A stretch of 64,000 nt of DNA, taken from assembly GCA_047972265.1 (NCBI GenBank), contig JBKEAM010000092.1, positions 1-64,000 on the forward strand, read 5' to 3'. Both the position numbers and the translations under genes were made by a program. The notes beneath the pieces were generated by a model. It ran no database searches and had not been told where the DNA came from. It saw only the letters and a program-made list of their open reading frames with translations. Positions within the stretch are counted from its first letter, which is position 1; the number at the start of each line of letters is the position of its first letter. Source of the stretch: JAAYCI01 sp047972265 (GTDB lineage Bacteria; Bacillota; Clostridia; Oscillospirales; Ruminococcaceae). This document shows, piece by piece, positions 52,325 to 61,337 of the stretch.

Positions 52325-54139
52325 TTACTGTGCGTCTGCCAGTGCAGCCGCTACGGCTTCCATAATGCCATTGCTAGAGTTGGTAGCCCCAGCTACGGTG
52401 TCTACCTCTGTGCTTTGGGTGCGGATGATATTGGCGATAACGCCTTTTTCGGCACCTTCGTAAATGCCTTCGGTTTCGGCATGCTCGGTAAGGGTGATGC
52501 TGGTAATATTGCCGTCTTCAACCACTACTTCTACGGTAATATCGCCGTTATTGCCTTTGCCGGTGCCGGTATAGGTTCCGTCTTTATAAGTACCCTGTAC
52601 TTCGGGCTTTACCTCTTCGGTGTCGTTGGGTACTTCAATGGTGGGTTCGGTATTTCCGCCGTTGGCTACAATGTATGCTTCGGAAGCAGAGCCGGCAATG
52701 CGGCCAAAAACAACAATATCGGTAACAGCGTTTCCGCCCAGGCGGTTGGCGCCGTGTACGCCGCCGGTTACTTCGCCCGCTGCAAACAGGCCGGGTATGG
52801 CGGTACCTTCGGTGTTCAGCACTTCGGTATTGGTATTAATTTTAACGCCGCCCATGGTATGGTGCACAGCAGGGGCGCATTTTGCAGCGTAAAACTTGGG
52901 TGTTTTCAGCTCAGAAAGCATGGAAGAATCGGGACGAGCAAAATCGGCATCGGTGCCAGAGGCAACGTATCCGCCATAGGTGTCTAGCATTTCCTGTAAT
53001 GTGGCTGCATCCACGCCAATTTGTTCTGCAAGGCCTTCAACGGTATCGGCTTCAAATACAATGCCGGCAGAAATATAAGTTTCAATCGCCTTTAGGCTTT
53101 CGCGCACAGGCTCATCAAACAAAAGCCAAGAGTATGCTTCGGGCTGCTCTAAGATAGCGGCAGAAACAACATCGCGGGTTTCCAGCTCGTTTACAAAGCG
53201 CTTGCCCTCGGTATTAACAAGAATAGCGCCGTTGCCGCGCACACCCTCGGTGTACATATCGCTGGTATCGGGGTTAACGGTGGGATGTGTTTGAATTTGC
53301 TCCATGTCTACCAAGGCAACATCCAACTGCTCTGCCATTACAATGCCGTCGCCTGTTGCACCGGAGTGGTTGGTGGTAGAGAAACCCTGCAAATCGGGGT
53401 TGTACTGTACAACCATCTCGCTGTTGGCACCAAAACCGCCAGTGGCCAGTACAACGGCTTTGCAGTTAATGGTAATTTCCTGTCCATTGGCATTGGTTGC
53501 GGTAATGCCCGAAACAGCGCCGGTCTCGTCAACCAAAATAGAGGTTGCGGTGGTGTTAAGCAATACGGGAATATTAAGCTCGGCCATTTTGTTGTTTAGG
53601 GCCTTTACCAGCATGGGGCCAACGGCGCTGGTATCGCTGGGGCGATGAATGCGCTCTACCGAAGCGCCGCCAAACATGCCTACAACGCTAAGGTCGCCAC
53701 CAATATCGTTTACCCAGTCTACAGCAGCGGCCGAATTTTCGGCCATCACGGTAACCAGTTCAATATCGTTTAGCTCTTTACCGCTCTTCATGGTATCCTG
53801 TACAAACAGCTCTACAGAATCTTCAATCTCGGCTTCTTCTTGGTATTTGGTGGCGGCAGCGTTTAGCCCGCCGGTAGAGCGTGTGGTGTTACCACCGGTA
53901 ATGGGCATTTTTTCTACAACCACTACGTTGGTAGCACCATCCTGTGCGGCCTGTATGGCGGCTGTCATGCCCGCGCCGCCTGCGCCAATAACCACAATGT
54001 CGGCCTGCATGGTTTGTGCCTGTGGGGCGGAAGAATCGGCACTGGACGATATGCTGCTGGCGTTAGTGCCGCAGCCTGCCAGCAATGCAAAAGTCATTGC
54101 CAGGCTTGCAATTCCTGCTAGTATTTTTTTGCTGTTCAC
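52325..54139 (-). CDS. secreted FAD/FMN fumarate-reductase-like lipoprotein
   Basis: A 604-residue extracytoplasmic flavoprotein. The signal peptide ends in LLAGC with Cys23. The FAD_binding_2 domain covers about 45-480 (IVVIGAGGAGMTAAIQAAQ, then HGANRLGGNAVTDIVVFGR). An FMN_bind domain at the C-terminus (about 515-604) ends in DTVAGATNSSNG, a good match to the ApbE flavinylation motif. Well-studied homologues such as UrdA have the FMN domain in front. The family reduces fumarate, urocanate, cinnamates or other acceptors outside the cell; the substrate is open. The start is GTG at 54139 behind AGGAGGT. Confidence 0.92.
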   Translation of the reverse strand: MNSKKILAGIASLAMTFALLAGCGTNASSISSSADSSAPQAQTMQADIVVIGAGGAGMTAAIQAAQDGATNVVVVEKMPITGGNTTRSTGGLNAAATKYQEEAEIEDSVELFVQDTMKSGKELNDIELVTVMAENSAAAVDWVNDIGGDLSVVGMFGGASVERIHRPSDTSAVGPMLVKALNNKMAELNIPVLLNTTATSILVDETGAVSGITATNANGQEITINCKAVVLATGGFGANSEMVVQYNPDLQGFSTTNHSGATGDGIVMAEQLDVALVDMEQIQTHPTVNPDTSDMYTEGVRGNGAILVNTEGKRFVNELETRDVVSAAILEQPEAYSWLLFDEPVRESLKAIETYISAGIVFEADTVEGLAEQIGVDAATLQEMLDTYGGYVASGTDADFARPDSSMLSELKTPKFYAAKCAPAVHHTMGGVKINTNTEVLNTEGTAIPGLFAAGEVTGGVHGANRLGGNAVTDIVVFGRIAGSASEAYIVANGGNTEPTIEVPNDTEEVKPEVQGTYKDGTYTGTGKGNNGDITVEVVVEDGNITSITLTEHAETEGIYEGAEKGVIANIIRTQSTEVDTVAGATNSSNGIMEAVAAALADAQ

Positions 54140-54183
54140 AAAATACCTCCTGCTTAAATGTTAAAATAATAACGAACGGTAAA

Positions 54184-54212
54184 ATTATAACATCTGTACA
54201 AGCTTTTGATAA
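54184..54212 (-). promoter_or_regulatory. promoter of the flavoprotein gene
   Basis: On the minus strand, TTATCA (54212-54207), a 17-base spacer, TATAAT (54189-54184). Confidence 0.7.
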
Positions 54213-54306
54213 AGGCAAAATGGGGTAATGTAACTTTTTTGTAAAATACAGGTATAGCAAGTGCACAGTAATCCCTAAAATATTTTAACAAATATAGAAC
54301 ATGCAT

Positions 54307-54343
54307 AAAAAGTCCCGTTGGTTTTAGCCAACGGGACCTTTTT
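54307..54343 (-). terminator. terminator of htrA
   Basis: GTCCCGTTGG / CCAACGGGAC stem flanked by AAAA and TTTTTT, just past the htrA stop on the minus strand. Confidence 0.93.
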
Positions 54344-54369
54344 TATATAAATAAGAAAAGAGGAGATTT

Positions 54370-55746
54370 TTATGCTGCGCCGGGTAGCTTTTCATCCAGC
54401 ACCAAGCTGGTGGTGTGTGCTACTTCGTCCCGTACATACCCAATCTCTACGGTTTCGCCCGCGGTTTTGGTGCGCAAAAATGTGCTTAACTCCGAAAGGG
54501 TGGTTATCTCTTTGCCATCCACCGTGGCAATCCTGTCGCCGCGCTCAAGGTCTGCCTTTTCGGCAGCGCTGCCTTGGGTGATGCCCGCAATGTAAACACC
54601 GGGTTCACCAAAGCCCACAAGGGCAACCTGGCTGGCGTCTACCTGCTGTACCATTACACCAAGCGAAGGACGGCCCGATACATAGCCTTTTTCTATCAAT
54701 TGTTGTGCCACATCCATGGCGGTGTTTACAGGAATTGCAAACCCAAGGCCCTCGGCATTTTGGCTGCTGGATTTGGCGTTAACAACGGCAACAAGCTCTC
54801 CGTTTTCGTTAAACAGGCCGCCGCCAGAGTTGCCGGGGCTTACAGCAGCGCTCATTTGCAGTAAGTTATACAGGGTAACGCCATCAATGGTAATTTCGCG
54901 GTTGGTGGCCGATATAATGCCGTTGGTAACCGTGCCGCCCAAGGTGCCCAGTGGGTTGCCAATTGCCAGCACATAGTCTCCTACCTGCATCGTGTCAGAA
55001 TCTGCGATTACGGCGGGAACCAAACCGGAAGCTTCGATTTTTAGAACCGCAATATCGGTTTGCTCATCCGCGCCCACTATAGTTGCGGGGTATTCGTCGC
55101 CGTCGGGCAGGGTAACCTTTACGGTGTTTGCGCCCTCAATAACGTGGTTATTGGTAAGGATATAGCCGTTTTCAGCAATTACAATGCCGCTGCCGGCGCC
55201 CTCACTAGTTCCGCTGCCAAAAATATCGTTATTGGTGGTAACCTCGGTGGTAATAGACACCACAGAAGCACCGGCTTGTGCGGCAACATCACGCACAGAA
55301 AGGGCGGTGTTGTTAGAGGTTTGGGTGCCTGCCGCGGTGGAGGCAGTTTTGTAAATAACGGCAGACCCACTGCTGTTTAGGGTTTTAAAAGCCACATAAC
55401 TGCCGCCAAACCCAGCCACAGCACAGGCTATAACCAATGCCACCGAAGCAATAAAGCGTTTACCACCGCCCTTACCAGCTTTTTTAGGGGGCTGTGGGGC
55501 AGAAGCTGGTACATTCCAACCGCCGGTAGCTGCATGGTATGGGGGCGTATTATTATTAAGGTAAGAGTAGTGATAGGTGGAGTTAGCGTCGGCCTGGGGC
55601 TGGGGGGCCGGTGCTTGCCCATACTCCGCAGAAGGAACGTCGTTTACAGGGGTAGCCGAGTAAACGGGAGTGGCTGTGGTATTGTCGGTTTCGTTTGCGG
55701 GGGGATTGTTTTGCGGTGTGGGGAAAACGGGTGTGTTATTATCCAT
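54370..55746 (-). CDS. htrA: HtrA/DegP-type serine protease with PDZ domain
   Basis: Membrane-anchored quality-control protease, 458 residues. The cytoplasmic N-terminus of about 95 residues is Pro/Asn/Thr-rich and disordered. The TM helix is at about 98-118. The trypsin-like domain follows, with the triad His201 (NNHVIEG), Asp231 (TDIAVLK) and Ser307 (SPGNSGGG). One PDZ domain covers about 365-455. The start is ATG at 55746 behind AAGGGAG; the open frame upstream lacks a site. The promoter region has two overlapping inverted repeats. Confidence 0.95.
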   Translation of the reverse strand: MDNNTPVFPTPQNNPPANETDNTTATPVYSATPVNDVPSAEYGQAPAPQPQADANSTYHYSYLNNNTPPYHAATGGWNVPASAPQPPKKAGKGGGKRFIASVALVIACAVAGFGGSYVAFKTLNSSGSAVIYKTASTAAGTQTSNNTALSVRDVAAQAGASVVSITTEVTTNNDIFGSGTSEGAGSGIVIAENGYILTNNHVIEGANTVKVTLPDGDEYPATIVGADEQTDIAVLKIEASGLVPAVIADSDTMQVGDYVLAIGNPLGTLGGTVTNGIISATNREITIDGVTLYNLLQMSAAVSPGNSGGGLFNENGELVAVVNAKSSSQNAEGLGFAIPVNTAMDVAQQLIEKGYVSGRPSLGVMVQQVDASQVALVGFGEPGVYIAGITQGSAAEKADLERGDRIATVDGKEITTLSELSTFLRTKTAGETVEIGYVRDEVAHTTSLVLDEKLPGAA

Positions 55747-55798
55747 AATGATTGCTCCCTTATTAAATACAAACAAGTTGTTTGATAAATGGCATCTT

Positions 55799-55827
55799 GT
55801 ATACTGGTTAGTATACAAACCGTTTGT
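55799..55827. promoter_or_regulatory. overlapping inverted repeats upstream of htrA
   Basis: GTATACTGGTTAGTATAC (55799-55816; 7-4-7 perfect) overlaps by two bases ACAAACCGTTTGT (55815-55827; 6-1-6 perfect). They lie 53-81 bases before the htrA start, at promoter distance, and are probable operator(s) for a stress regulator. Confidence 0.6.
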
Positions 55828-56003
55828 GAAAGAAGTTGCGTAATACGGTGAAAAGAATGTGAAAGCAAACCGAAAGTTACATGAAGGATAAAAAGAGTAT
55901 TGAGAATGGACTTTATACTTTTTTCATTATACAATAACTATATTAAAAAAACCTGTAAAAAAGCAGGCGGTGTACAGTACGCTTTAAATATGGAGGTTCT
56001 GCA

Positions 56004-56564
56004 ATGCTATCCCTTTATCTGGCAATGCTGGAAACAGCCCAAGAAAAGCAAGATTTTTCTTTAATGTATAACGAATACGGAAACTTGATGTATTTTGTGG
56101 CAGACCAGATACTACACGACAATTATTTGGCAGAAGATGCGGTGCACGAGGCCTTTGTATATATTATCCGCCATTTTAGCACCATAAGAAAAGACAATAA
56201 AAAAGAGTTAAAATCTTTTGTTATGCTGGCAACCCGCCACAAAGCGCTGGATATACTAAAAAAGCGTAAGCGCGAAACACCAAACGAAAGTGAATCTTTT
56301 TTTGAAAGCAATCTGGAAAAAGTGCCCGATGCAGAGGACATAACCATACAGGCAAGCTCTGTAGAATATTTGGTGGAAGCCTTATCCGGCATGAACGAAA
56401 AGTACCGTTACCCCCTGATGCTGAATGCATATGGCTATAAAACCAAAGAAATAGCCGAGCTGATGGATTTGTCAGAAGATGGGGTACGCACCAGATTGTA
56501 CCGCGCCCGCCGTATTGCAAGGGCTTTGCTGGAGGAAAAAACGGGCGAAAAAACAGATATTTAA
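56004..56564 (+). CDS. ECF-type RNA polymerase sigma factor
   Basis: A 186-residue sigma-70 family protein with only regions 2 and 4. Region 2 is at about residues 20-90 (YNEYGNLMYFVADQILHD, then LAEDAVHEAFVYII). Region 4 is at about 122-175 (LSGMNEKYRYPLMLNAYG, then KEIAELMDLSEDGVRTRLYRAR). The ATG follows TATGGAGG. No anti-sigma gene follows; the next operon is aro. Divergent to htrA, so it could control envelope stress, but that is inference. Confidence 0.92.
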   Translation: MLSLYLAMLETAQEKQDFSLMYNEYGNLMYFVADQILHDNYLAEDAVHEAFVYIIRHFSTIRKDNKKELKSFVMLATRHKALDILKKRKRETPNESESFFESNLEKVPDAEDITIQASSVEYLVEALSGMNEKYRYPLMLNAYGYKTKEIAELMDLSEDGVRTRLYRARRIARALLEEKTGEKTDI

Positions 56565-56640
56565 AATGTATGCCTGCAAAAGGTTGAAAAGTACTGTATA
56601 AAATGTATGAAAATACAAAAATAAAATAGGTTTTATAAAT

Positions 56641-56690
56641 AATGCACAACATAAAATGACGATTGTTTTATGTTGTGCATTGGTTTTTGG
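56641..56690 (+). terminator. terminator of the sigma factor gene
   Basis: A 16-bp perfect stem, AATGCACAACATAAAA with TTTTATGTTGTGCATT, 9-base loop, then GGTTTTTGG. Confidence 0.8.
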
Positions 56691-56735
56691 TTGTAAAAAT
56701 GTCTTTAAAACAAACAGAGATAAACAGTGTTTCGC

Positions 56736-56764
56736 TTGTTTCGCCTTATACGTTGTGTTATACT
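56736..56764 (+). promoter_or_regulatory. promoter of the aro operon
   Basis: TTGTTT (56736-56741), a 17-base spacer, TATACT (56759-56764). The leader to the pheA start is only about 32 bases, so there is no room for an attenuator here. Confidence 0.75.
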
Positions 56765-56802
56765 TTTTGCACTGATAAATTATACGCAAAAGAGGGATAT
56801 TG

Positions 56803-57885
56803 ATGGCTGATCTGCAGGAGTTGAGGGTGCGCATAGATGAAATAGACAAGGAATTGGCGCGCCTTTTTGCAGAGCGCATGGCCACTGCCACAGAGGTGGC
56901 AGATGAAAAAATACGCACAAACATGCCGGTGTTGGACGCTACTCGCGAAGCACAGGTGATAGAGCGGGGGCTGGGGCGGTTAAATAATGCCGAGCTTGCA
57001 CCCTATTACCGCGATTTTTTACAGCATTTAATGGGTCTCTCCCGCCAATATCAAACAGCGCGCATGGGCAAAGATGTGGTTGCCTGCCAAGGGGTAGAGG
57101 GCGGTTTTGGGTATCATGTGGCGCAACAGTTATTTTCTCATGCAAGGCTAACCCCCTTGCCTACCTTTGAAGATGTATTTAAATCGGTAGAAGAGGGACA
57201 GGCTGCTGTAGGCATTGTCCCGTTTGAAAACTCTACCACCGGCGAAGTAGCCGGCGTGTTGGATTTATGCTATTCGCATAACCTGTTTATCACCGGCACA
57301 TACGACTTGCCGGTAACACAATGCCTGCTGGGCGTGCCCGGCGCAACACTGGCAGATATAAAAACAGTTACCAGCCATGTGCAGGCGCTGGAGCAGTCTA
57401 AACGATTTTTAGATAGCCTGCAGGTACAGCGCAAACCGGCGGCCAACACCGCCCTTGCGGCGCAGTTGGTGGCCGAAGCGGGAGACAAACAGGTGGCGGC
57501 TATTGCCAGCACCGAAGCCGCCGAGCTATACGGCCTTGTGCCGCTGGTTACAGACATAGCCACTGAGGCGGACAACACCACCCGCTTTATTGTTATATCT
57601 AAAACTCCAAAGCAAGAGGGCGAACGATTTGCCCTGTTGGCCTCGGTAGAAAACACGGTGGGCAGCCTTGCACAAATTATCCAAACCATTACAAGCGGCG
57701 GGTTTAATATGGAAAATATTAAAAGCCGCCCCATGCCCCACCGCCCGTGGGAGTATTATTTTTATATAGAACTTGCCGGGCAAATGGATGCCCAGCGCAC
57801 CACTGCCCTATTAGAAAAAATACAAAAGGTTTGCCTTGCGGTAAAGCCTTTGGGCGTTTTTACAAGGATGCATGAGGAGGATTAG
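56803..57885 (+). CDS. pheA: bifunctional chorismate mutase / prephenate dehydratase
   Basis: Turns chorismate into prephenate and then phenylpyruvate, the committed steps to phenylalanine. The AroQ mutase is at residues 1-85 (LQELRVRIDEIDKELARLFA). The dehydratase is at about 88-265, with GVEGGFGYHVA, IVPFENSTTGEV and the catalytic TRF in DNTTRFIVI. The ACT domain is at about 272-350, with ENTVGSLAQI and NIKSRP, the phenylalanine-binding motif region. The start is ATG at 56803 behind AGAGGGA. First gene of the operon. Confidence 0.96.
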   Translation: MADLQELRVRIDEIDKELARLFAERMATATEVADEKIRTNMPVLDATREAQVIERGLGRLNNAELAPYYRDFLQHLMGLSRQYQTARMGKDVVACQGVEGGFGYHVAQQLFSHARLTPLPTFEDVFKSVEEGQAAVGIVPFENSTTGEVAGVLDLCYSHNLFITGTYDLPVTQCLLGVPGATLADIKTVTSHVQALEQSKRFLDSLQVQRKPAANTALAAQLVAEAGDKQVAAIASTEAAELYGLVPLVTDIATEADNTTRFIVISKTPKQEGERFALLASVENTVGSLAQIIQTITSGGFNMENIKSRPMPHRPWEYYFYIELAGQMDAQRTTALLEKIQKVCLAVKPLGVFTRMHEED

Positions 57886-57914
57886 TTTTGCACACAAGCA
57901 GGGAGGATACCGGT

Positions 57915-58940
57915 ATGAAATTGATGATGGAGCTTGAAGCTCGTGGATATGACATTGTAATTCGCCGTGGTTCTTTACAGCGTGCCTCTATGCTTGGCAA
58001 TTTTGCCCGTAAAGTTCTTGTAGTGTCCGATACGGGCGTGCCCGAGCAATATATTAAAACAATAATGCAGCAGTGCGGTGAGGCATACTCTATTGTGGTG
58101 CCGCAGGGTGAAGAAAGCAAAAGCATAACCCAGTTTGGGGCTATTTTGTCTCGCCTATTAGAGCTTGGTTTTGGCCGTACAGATGCTGTGGCTGCCGTTG
58201 GCGGCGGTGTGGTGGGCGATTTGGCGGGTTTTGCCGCTGCCGCCTATATGCGTGGTATAGACTTTTTTCAGTTTCCAACAACAACCCTTGCTCAAATAGA
58301 TTCTTCTATTGGGGGCAAGGTTGCAATCGATTTTGAGGGCGCAAAAAATATAGTGGGTGCATTCCATCAACCAAAGCTTGTGGTGGTAGACCCCGACACA
58401 CTGCAAACTCTGCCCGAAAGGCATTGGTCTAACGGTTTGGCCGAAGCTTTAAAAACCGGGCTGATAGGCAGTGCCCCCCTTTTTGAAATGCTGGAAAAAG
58501 AGGATGTACACCAAAAAATAGAAAGCATCCTTTTTGAATCGCTGTTGTATAAAAAAGGTGTGGTAGAGCGGGACGAAACCGAAAAAGGCGAGCGTATGCT
58601 GCTTAACTTTGGACACACCATAGGGCATGCCATCGAGTCTGCAAGTGGGTTTGACAGAGACAAAGGCGGCTTGCTGCATGGAGAGTGCGTAGGCCTTGGC
58701 ATGCTGCCCATGATAGAAAGCCGTACCCTGCGCAAACGCACAAAAGCGGTGTTGAAAAAGCTTAACCTGCCATTGCAGTGCCCCTGTACGGCAGACGAGA
58801 TAATACAAAATTTAAGCAACGATAAAAAGCGCCGCGGTAATACCTATAATATTGTAAAGGTATCGGCCCTTGGTAAAGGGCGCATAGAAACCGTGGATTT
58901 TGAGGAGCTTTGCCTTTTGGCACGGGAGGCGGCGGAATGA
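57915..58940 (+). CDS. aroB: 3-dehydroquinate synthase
   Basis: Converts DAHP to 3-dehydroquinate with NAD+ and a divalent metal. VVPQGEESKSI lies near residue 62, GGGVVGDLAGFAAAAYMRGIDF near 98 and TTLAQIDSSIGGKVAIDF near 125. The metal ligands are in GLAEALKTG and LNFGHTIGHAIE with HGECVG. The start is ATG at 57915 behind AGGGAGG, giving 341 residues; a TTG 27 bases earlier has no ribosome site. The stop overlaps the aroC ATG. Confidence 0.96.
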   Translation: MKLMMELEARGYDIVIRRGSLQRASMLGNFARKVLVVSDTGVPEQYIKTIMQQCGEAYSIVVPQGEESKSITQFGAILSRLLELGFGRTDAVAAVGGGVVGDLAGFAAAAYMRGIDFFQFPTTTLAQIDSSIGGKVAIDFEGAKNIVGAFHQPKLVVVDPDTLQTLPERHWSNGLAEALKTGLIGSAPLFEMLEKEDVHQKIESILFESLLYKKGVVERDETEKGERMLLNFGHTIGHAIESASGFDRDKGGLLHGECVGLGMLPMIESRTLRKRTKAVLKKLNLPLQCPCTADEIIQNLSNDKKRRGNTYNIVKVSALGKGRIETVDFEELCLLAREAAE

Positions 58941-60043
58941 AAAATACGTATGGAAGCGCCGTAACCCTTACCATTTTTGGCGAAAGCCATGGCCCCGCCG
59001 TAGGGCTGGTGCTGGATGGAATAGCCCCCGGCATTAAGGTAGACAAAGAATTTATAGCGTTTGAAATGAGCAAACGCAAGGCAGTAGGGCGTATTTCTAC
59101 CGGCCGGCAGGAGCCGGACCGCGTAGAGTTTTTATCCGGTGTACACGAGGGCTATACCACAGGTACATCTTTGTGCATGATTGTTAAAAACACAAATACC
59201 CGCAGTGCGGATTATACCCGTACCCAAAACCTTTTGCGCCCGGGTCATGCGGACTATACAGCGATAGAAAAATACCTTGGATATGCAGACCCGCGTGGGG
59301 GAGGGCATTTTTCGGGCAGGCTAACGGCGCCTTTGGTGGCGGCGGGTGCTTTGTTTAGGCAAATACTGGCAGGGCATGGCATTGTGCTGGGTACACATTT
59401 GGCACGTTGCGCGGGTATACAGGATAAACCCCTGCCTACAGAACAGGGTACACTGCGCGCCGCGCTGGAAGAACTAAACAAAATGGAATTTGCGGTGCTG
59501 GATGCGGAAGCGGGCGACCGTATGAAGCAGGCAGTTGTAGATGCCAAAAACGGGTTGGACAGTGTGGGCGGCATACTAGAAACAGCTGTAACGGGCTTGC
59601 CTGCCGGTGTGGGAGAGCCATTTTTTGGCTCGGTAGAAAGCGCTATTTCTTCGTTGTTTTTTAGCATACCGGCTGTAAAGGGTATAGAGTTTGGTTTGGG
59701 TTTTGATTTTGCAGACCTGCGCGGCAGCCAGGCAAACGACCCCTTTATTATGCAGGGCGAAAAGGTTGCCACGCAAACCAATAATAACGGTGGGTTAAAC
59801 GGCGGCATTACCAACGGTATGCCCCTTGTATTTCGTGCAGTGGTAAAGCCAACCGCCAGTATTGCATTGCCTCAGCAAACGGTGGATATAGATAAAAAAC
59901 AGCAGGATACATTAGAGCTGCATGGCCGTCACGATCCCTCTATTTTGCACCGTGCGCGTGCTGTGGCAGATGCCATGACGGCGTTTGCGCTGGTGGATTT
60001 GCTGACACAGCGGTACGGTACCCTGTGGCAGCGGGAGGAGTAA
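58937..60043 (+). CDS. aroC: chorismate synthase
   Basis: Makes chorismate from EPSP using reduced FMN. GESHGPAVGLVLDGIAPG is at residues 13-30, SKRKAVGRISTGRQEPD near 41-57, then RPGHADYTAIEKY and DPRGGGHFSGRLTAP. NNNGGLNGGITNGMPL and HGRHDPSILHRA carry the late conserved residues. 368 residues, normal. The ATG overlaps the aroB stop (ATGA), with GGGAGGCGG before it. Confidence 0.97.
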   Translation: MKNTYGSAVTLTIFGESHGPAVGLVLDGIAPGIKVDKEFIAFEMSKRKAVGRISTGRQEPDRVEFLSGVHEGYTTGTSLCMIVKNTNTRSADYTRTQNLLRPGHADYTAIEKYLGYADPRGGGHFSGRLTAPLVAAGALFRQILAGHGIVLGTHLARCAGIQDKPLPTEQGTLRAALEELNKMEFAVLDAEAGDRMKQAVVDAKNGLDSVGGILETAVTGLPAGVGEPFFGSVESAISSLFFSIPAVKGIEFGLGFDFADLRGSQANDPFIMQGEKVATQTNNNGGLNGGITNGMPLVFRAVVKPTASIALPQQTVDIDKKQQDTLELHGRHDPSILHRARAVADAMTAFALVDLLTQRYGTLWQREE

Positions 60044-60044
60044 G

Positions 60045-61298
60045 ATGGGCCGGTATGAATTGATAGGACAAAAGCTGGGGCATAGCCATTCTAAACGAAT
60101 ACACGAAGCGCTTGGCTCTTATAAATATACCCTGCGGGAATTGCCGGACGAAAAGGCCGTGCAGGCTTATTTTGCAAAAAAAAATTTTGCCGGTTGCAAT
60201 GTAACCATCCCCTACAAAAAACTGGCTTTGCAGCTTTGCAATGAGGTAGACCCCCTTGCCCAGCGCATTGGTGCCGTAAACACGGTGGTAAACCGCGGAG
60301 GCAGGTTGTTTGGCTATAATACCGATTACGCCGGTATGCAGTATATGCTGCAGCGTAAAGAGATACAGATAAAAGGGCGCACCGTGCTGCTGCTTGGCAA
60401 TGGGGCAACCACCCGTACCGCAATGGCCGTGGTAGAGGATATGGGGGCGGGGCAGGTTGTGGTTGCCAGCCGCACCCCGGCAGAGGGTACTGTTTCTTAC
60501 CGTGAGGCAGAAGAGAACAAAAAGGTTGAAGTGGTGCTAAATGTAAGCCCGGCGGGTATGTACCCAAACAATGGTACCTGCCTTGTAGATATCAATTGTT
60601 TTCCTGCGTTGCAGGCTGTGGCAGATGTGGTATATAACCCCCTGCGTACGGCTATTTTGTTGCAGGTACAGCAAAAAGGGTTGCCGCTAGCTGGCGGGCT
60701 TGCCATGTTGGTGCAGCAGGCAGTAAGCGCGGCGGCCTTGTTTACAGGACAAGATTTTACAAATGAAGACACCGAAAAAGTACTGCATCAAACCGCGGCC
60801 GCCCTTGCCAACCTTGTATTGGTGGGCATGCCCTCCAGCGGCAAAAGCCGCATGGGGCGTGCCGTGGCAAAAAAGTTGGGGCGTCCTTTTGTAGATTTGG
60901 ACACAATGGTAGAAAAGCAGGCGGGCACCAGCGTGCCCAATATCTTTAAAAAGGGCGGCGAAGAAGAATTTCGGCGCATAGAAACACAGGTGCTTGCAGA
61001 GGCAACAAAGCTGCCGGGGCGGGTTATTTCTACCGGTGGCGGGGTGGCAACACAGTCCGGCAATATTCCGCTTTTAAGGCAAAACGGTGTGGTTGTTTTT
61101 TTAGACAGGCCGCTGCATAAGCTAGAAACAGGCAAGGGACGTCCCCTTTCTACCAGCCGCGAAGTGTTGCAGGAGATGTACGAAAAAAGGCTGCCGCAGT
61201 ACAAAGCGGTTGCCGATGCCGTGGTAGAAAACGACGACGAATTTATGAAGGTTGTTTATCATCTTAAAGATGTTTTTTATAACAGGTTAGACCCGTAA
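60045..61298 (+). CDS. aroEK: fused shikimate dehydrogenase-shikimate kinase
   Basis: A single 417-residue protein joining two steps of the pathway. Residues 1-250 are shikimate dehydrogenase: YELIGQKLGHSHSKRIH, catalytic Lys58 in VTIPYKK, Asp94 in YNTDYAG, the nucleotide loop LLGNGATTRTA, and PLAGGLAMLVQQA. Residues 257-417 are shikimate kinase: P-loop GMPSSGKS (261-268), DLD (284-286), GGG (331-333), GRPLS near 366. The nucleotide loop has GNGATTR where GAGGxxR is usual. No stop or frameshift lies between the halves. One base separates it from aroC. Confidence 0.95.
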   Translation: MGRYELIGQKLGHSHSKRIHEALGSYKYTLRELPDEKAVQAYFAKKNFAGCNVTIPYKKLALQLCNEVDPLAQRIGAVNTVVNRGGRLFGYNTDYAGMQYMLQRKEIQIKGRTVLLLGNGATTRTAMAVVEDMGAGQVVVASRTPAEGTVSYREAEENKKVEVVLNVSPAGMYPNNGTCLVDINCFPALQAVADVVYNPLRTAILLQVQQKGLPLAGGLAMLVQQAVSAAALFTGQDFTNEDTEKVLHQTAAALANLVLVGMPSSGKSRMGRAVAKKLGRPFVDLDTMVEKQAGTSVPNIFKKGGEEEFRRIETQVLAEATKLPGRVISTGGGVATQSGNIPLLRQNGVVVFLDRPLHKLETGKGRPLSTSREVLQEMYEKRLPQYKAVADAVVENDDEFMKVVYHLKDVFYNRLDP

Positions 61299-61337
61299 AG
61301 GCAAACCGTAAACTTTATAGCAAAGAAGGGCAAAGAC

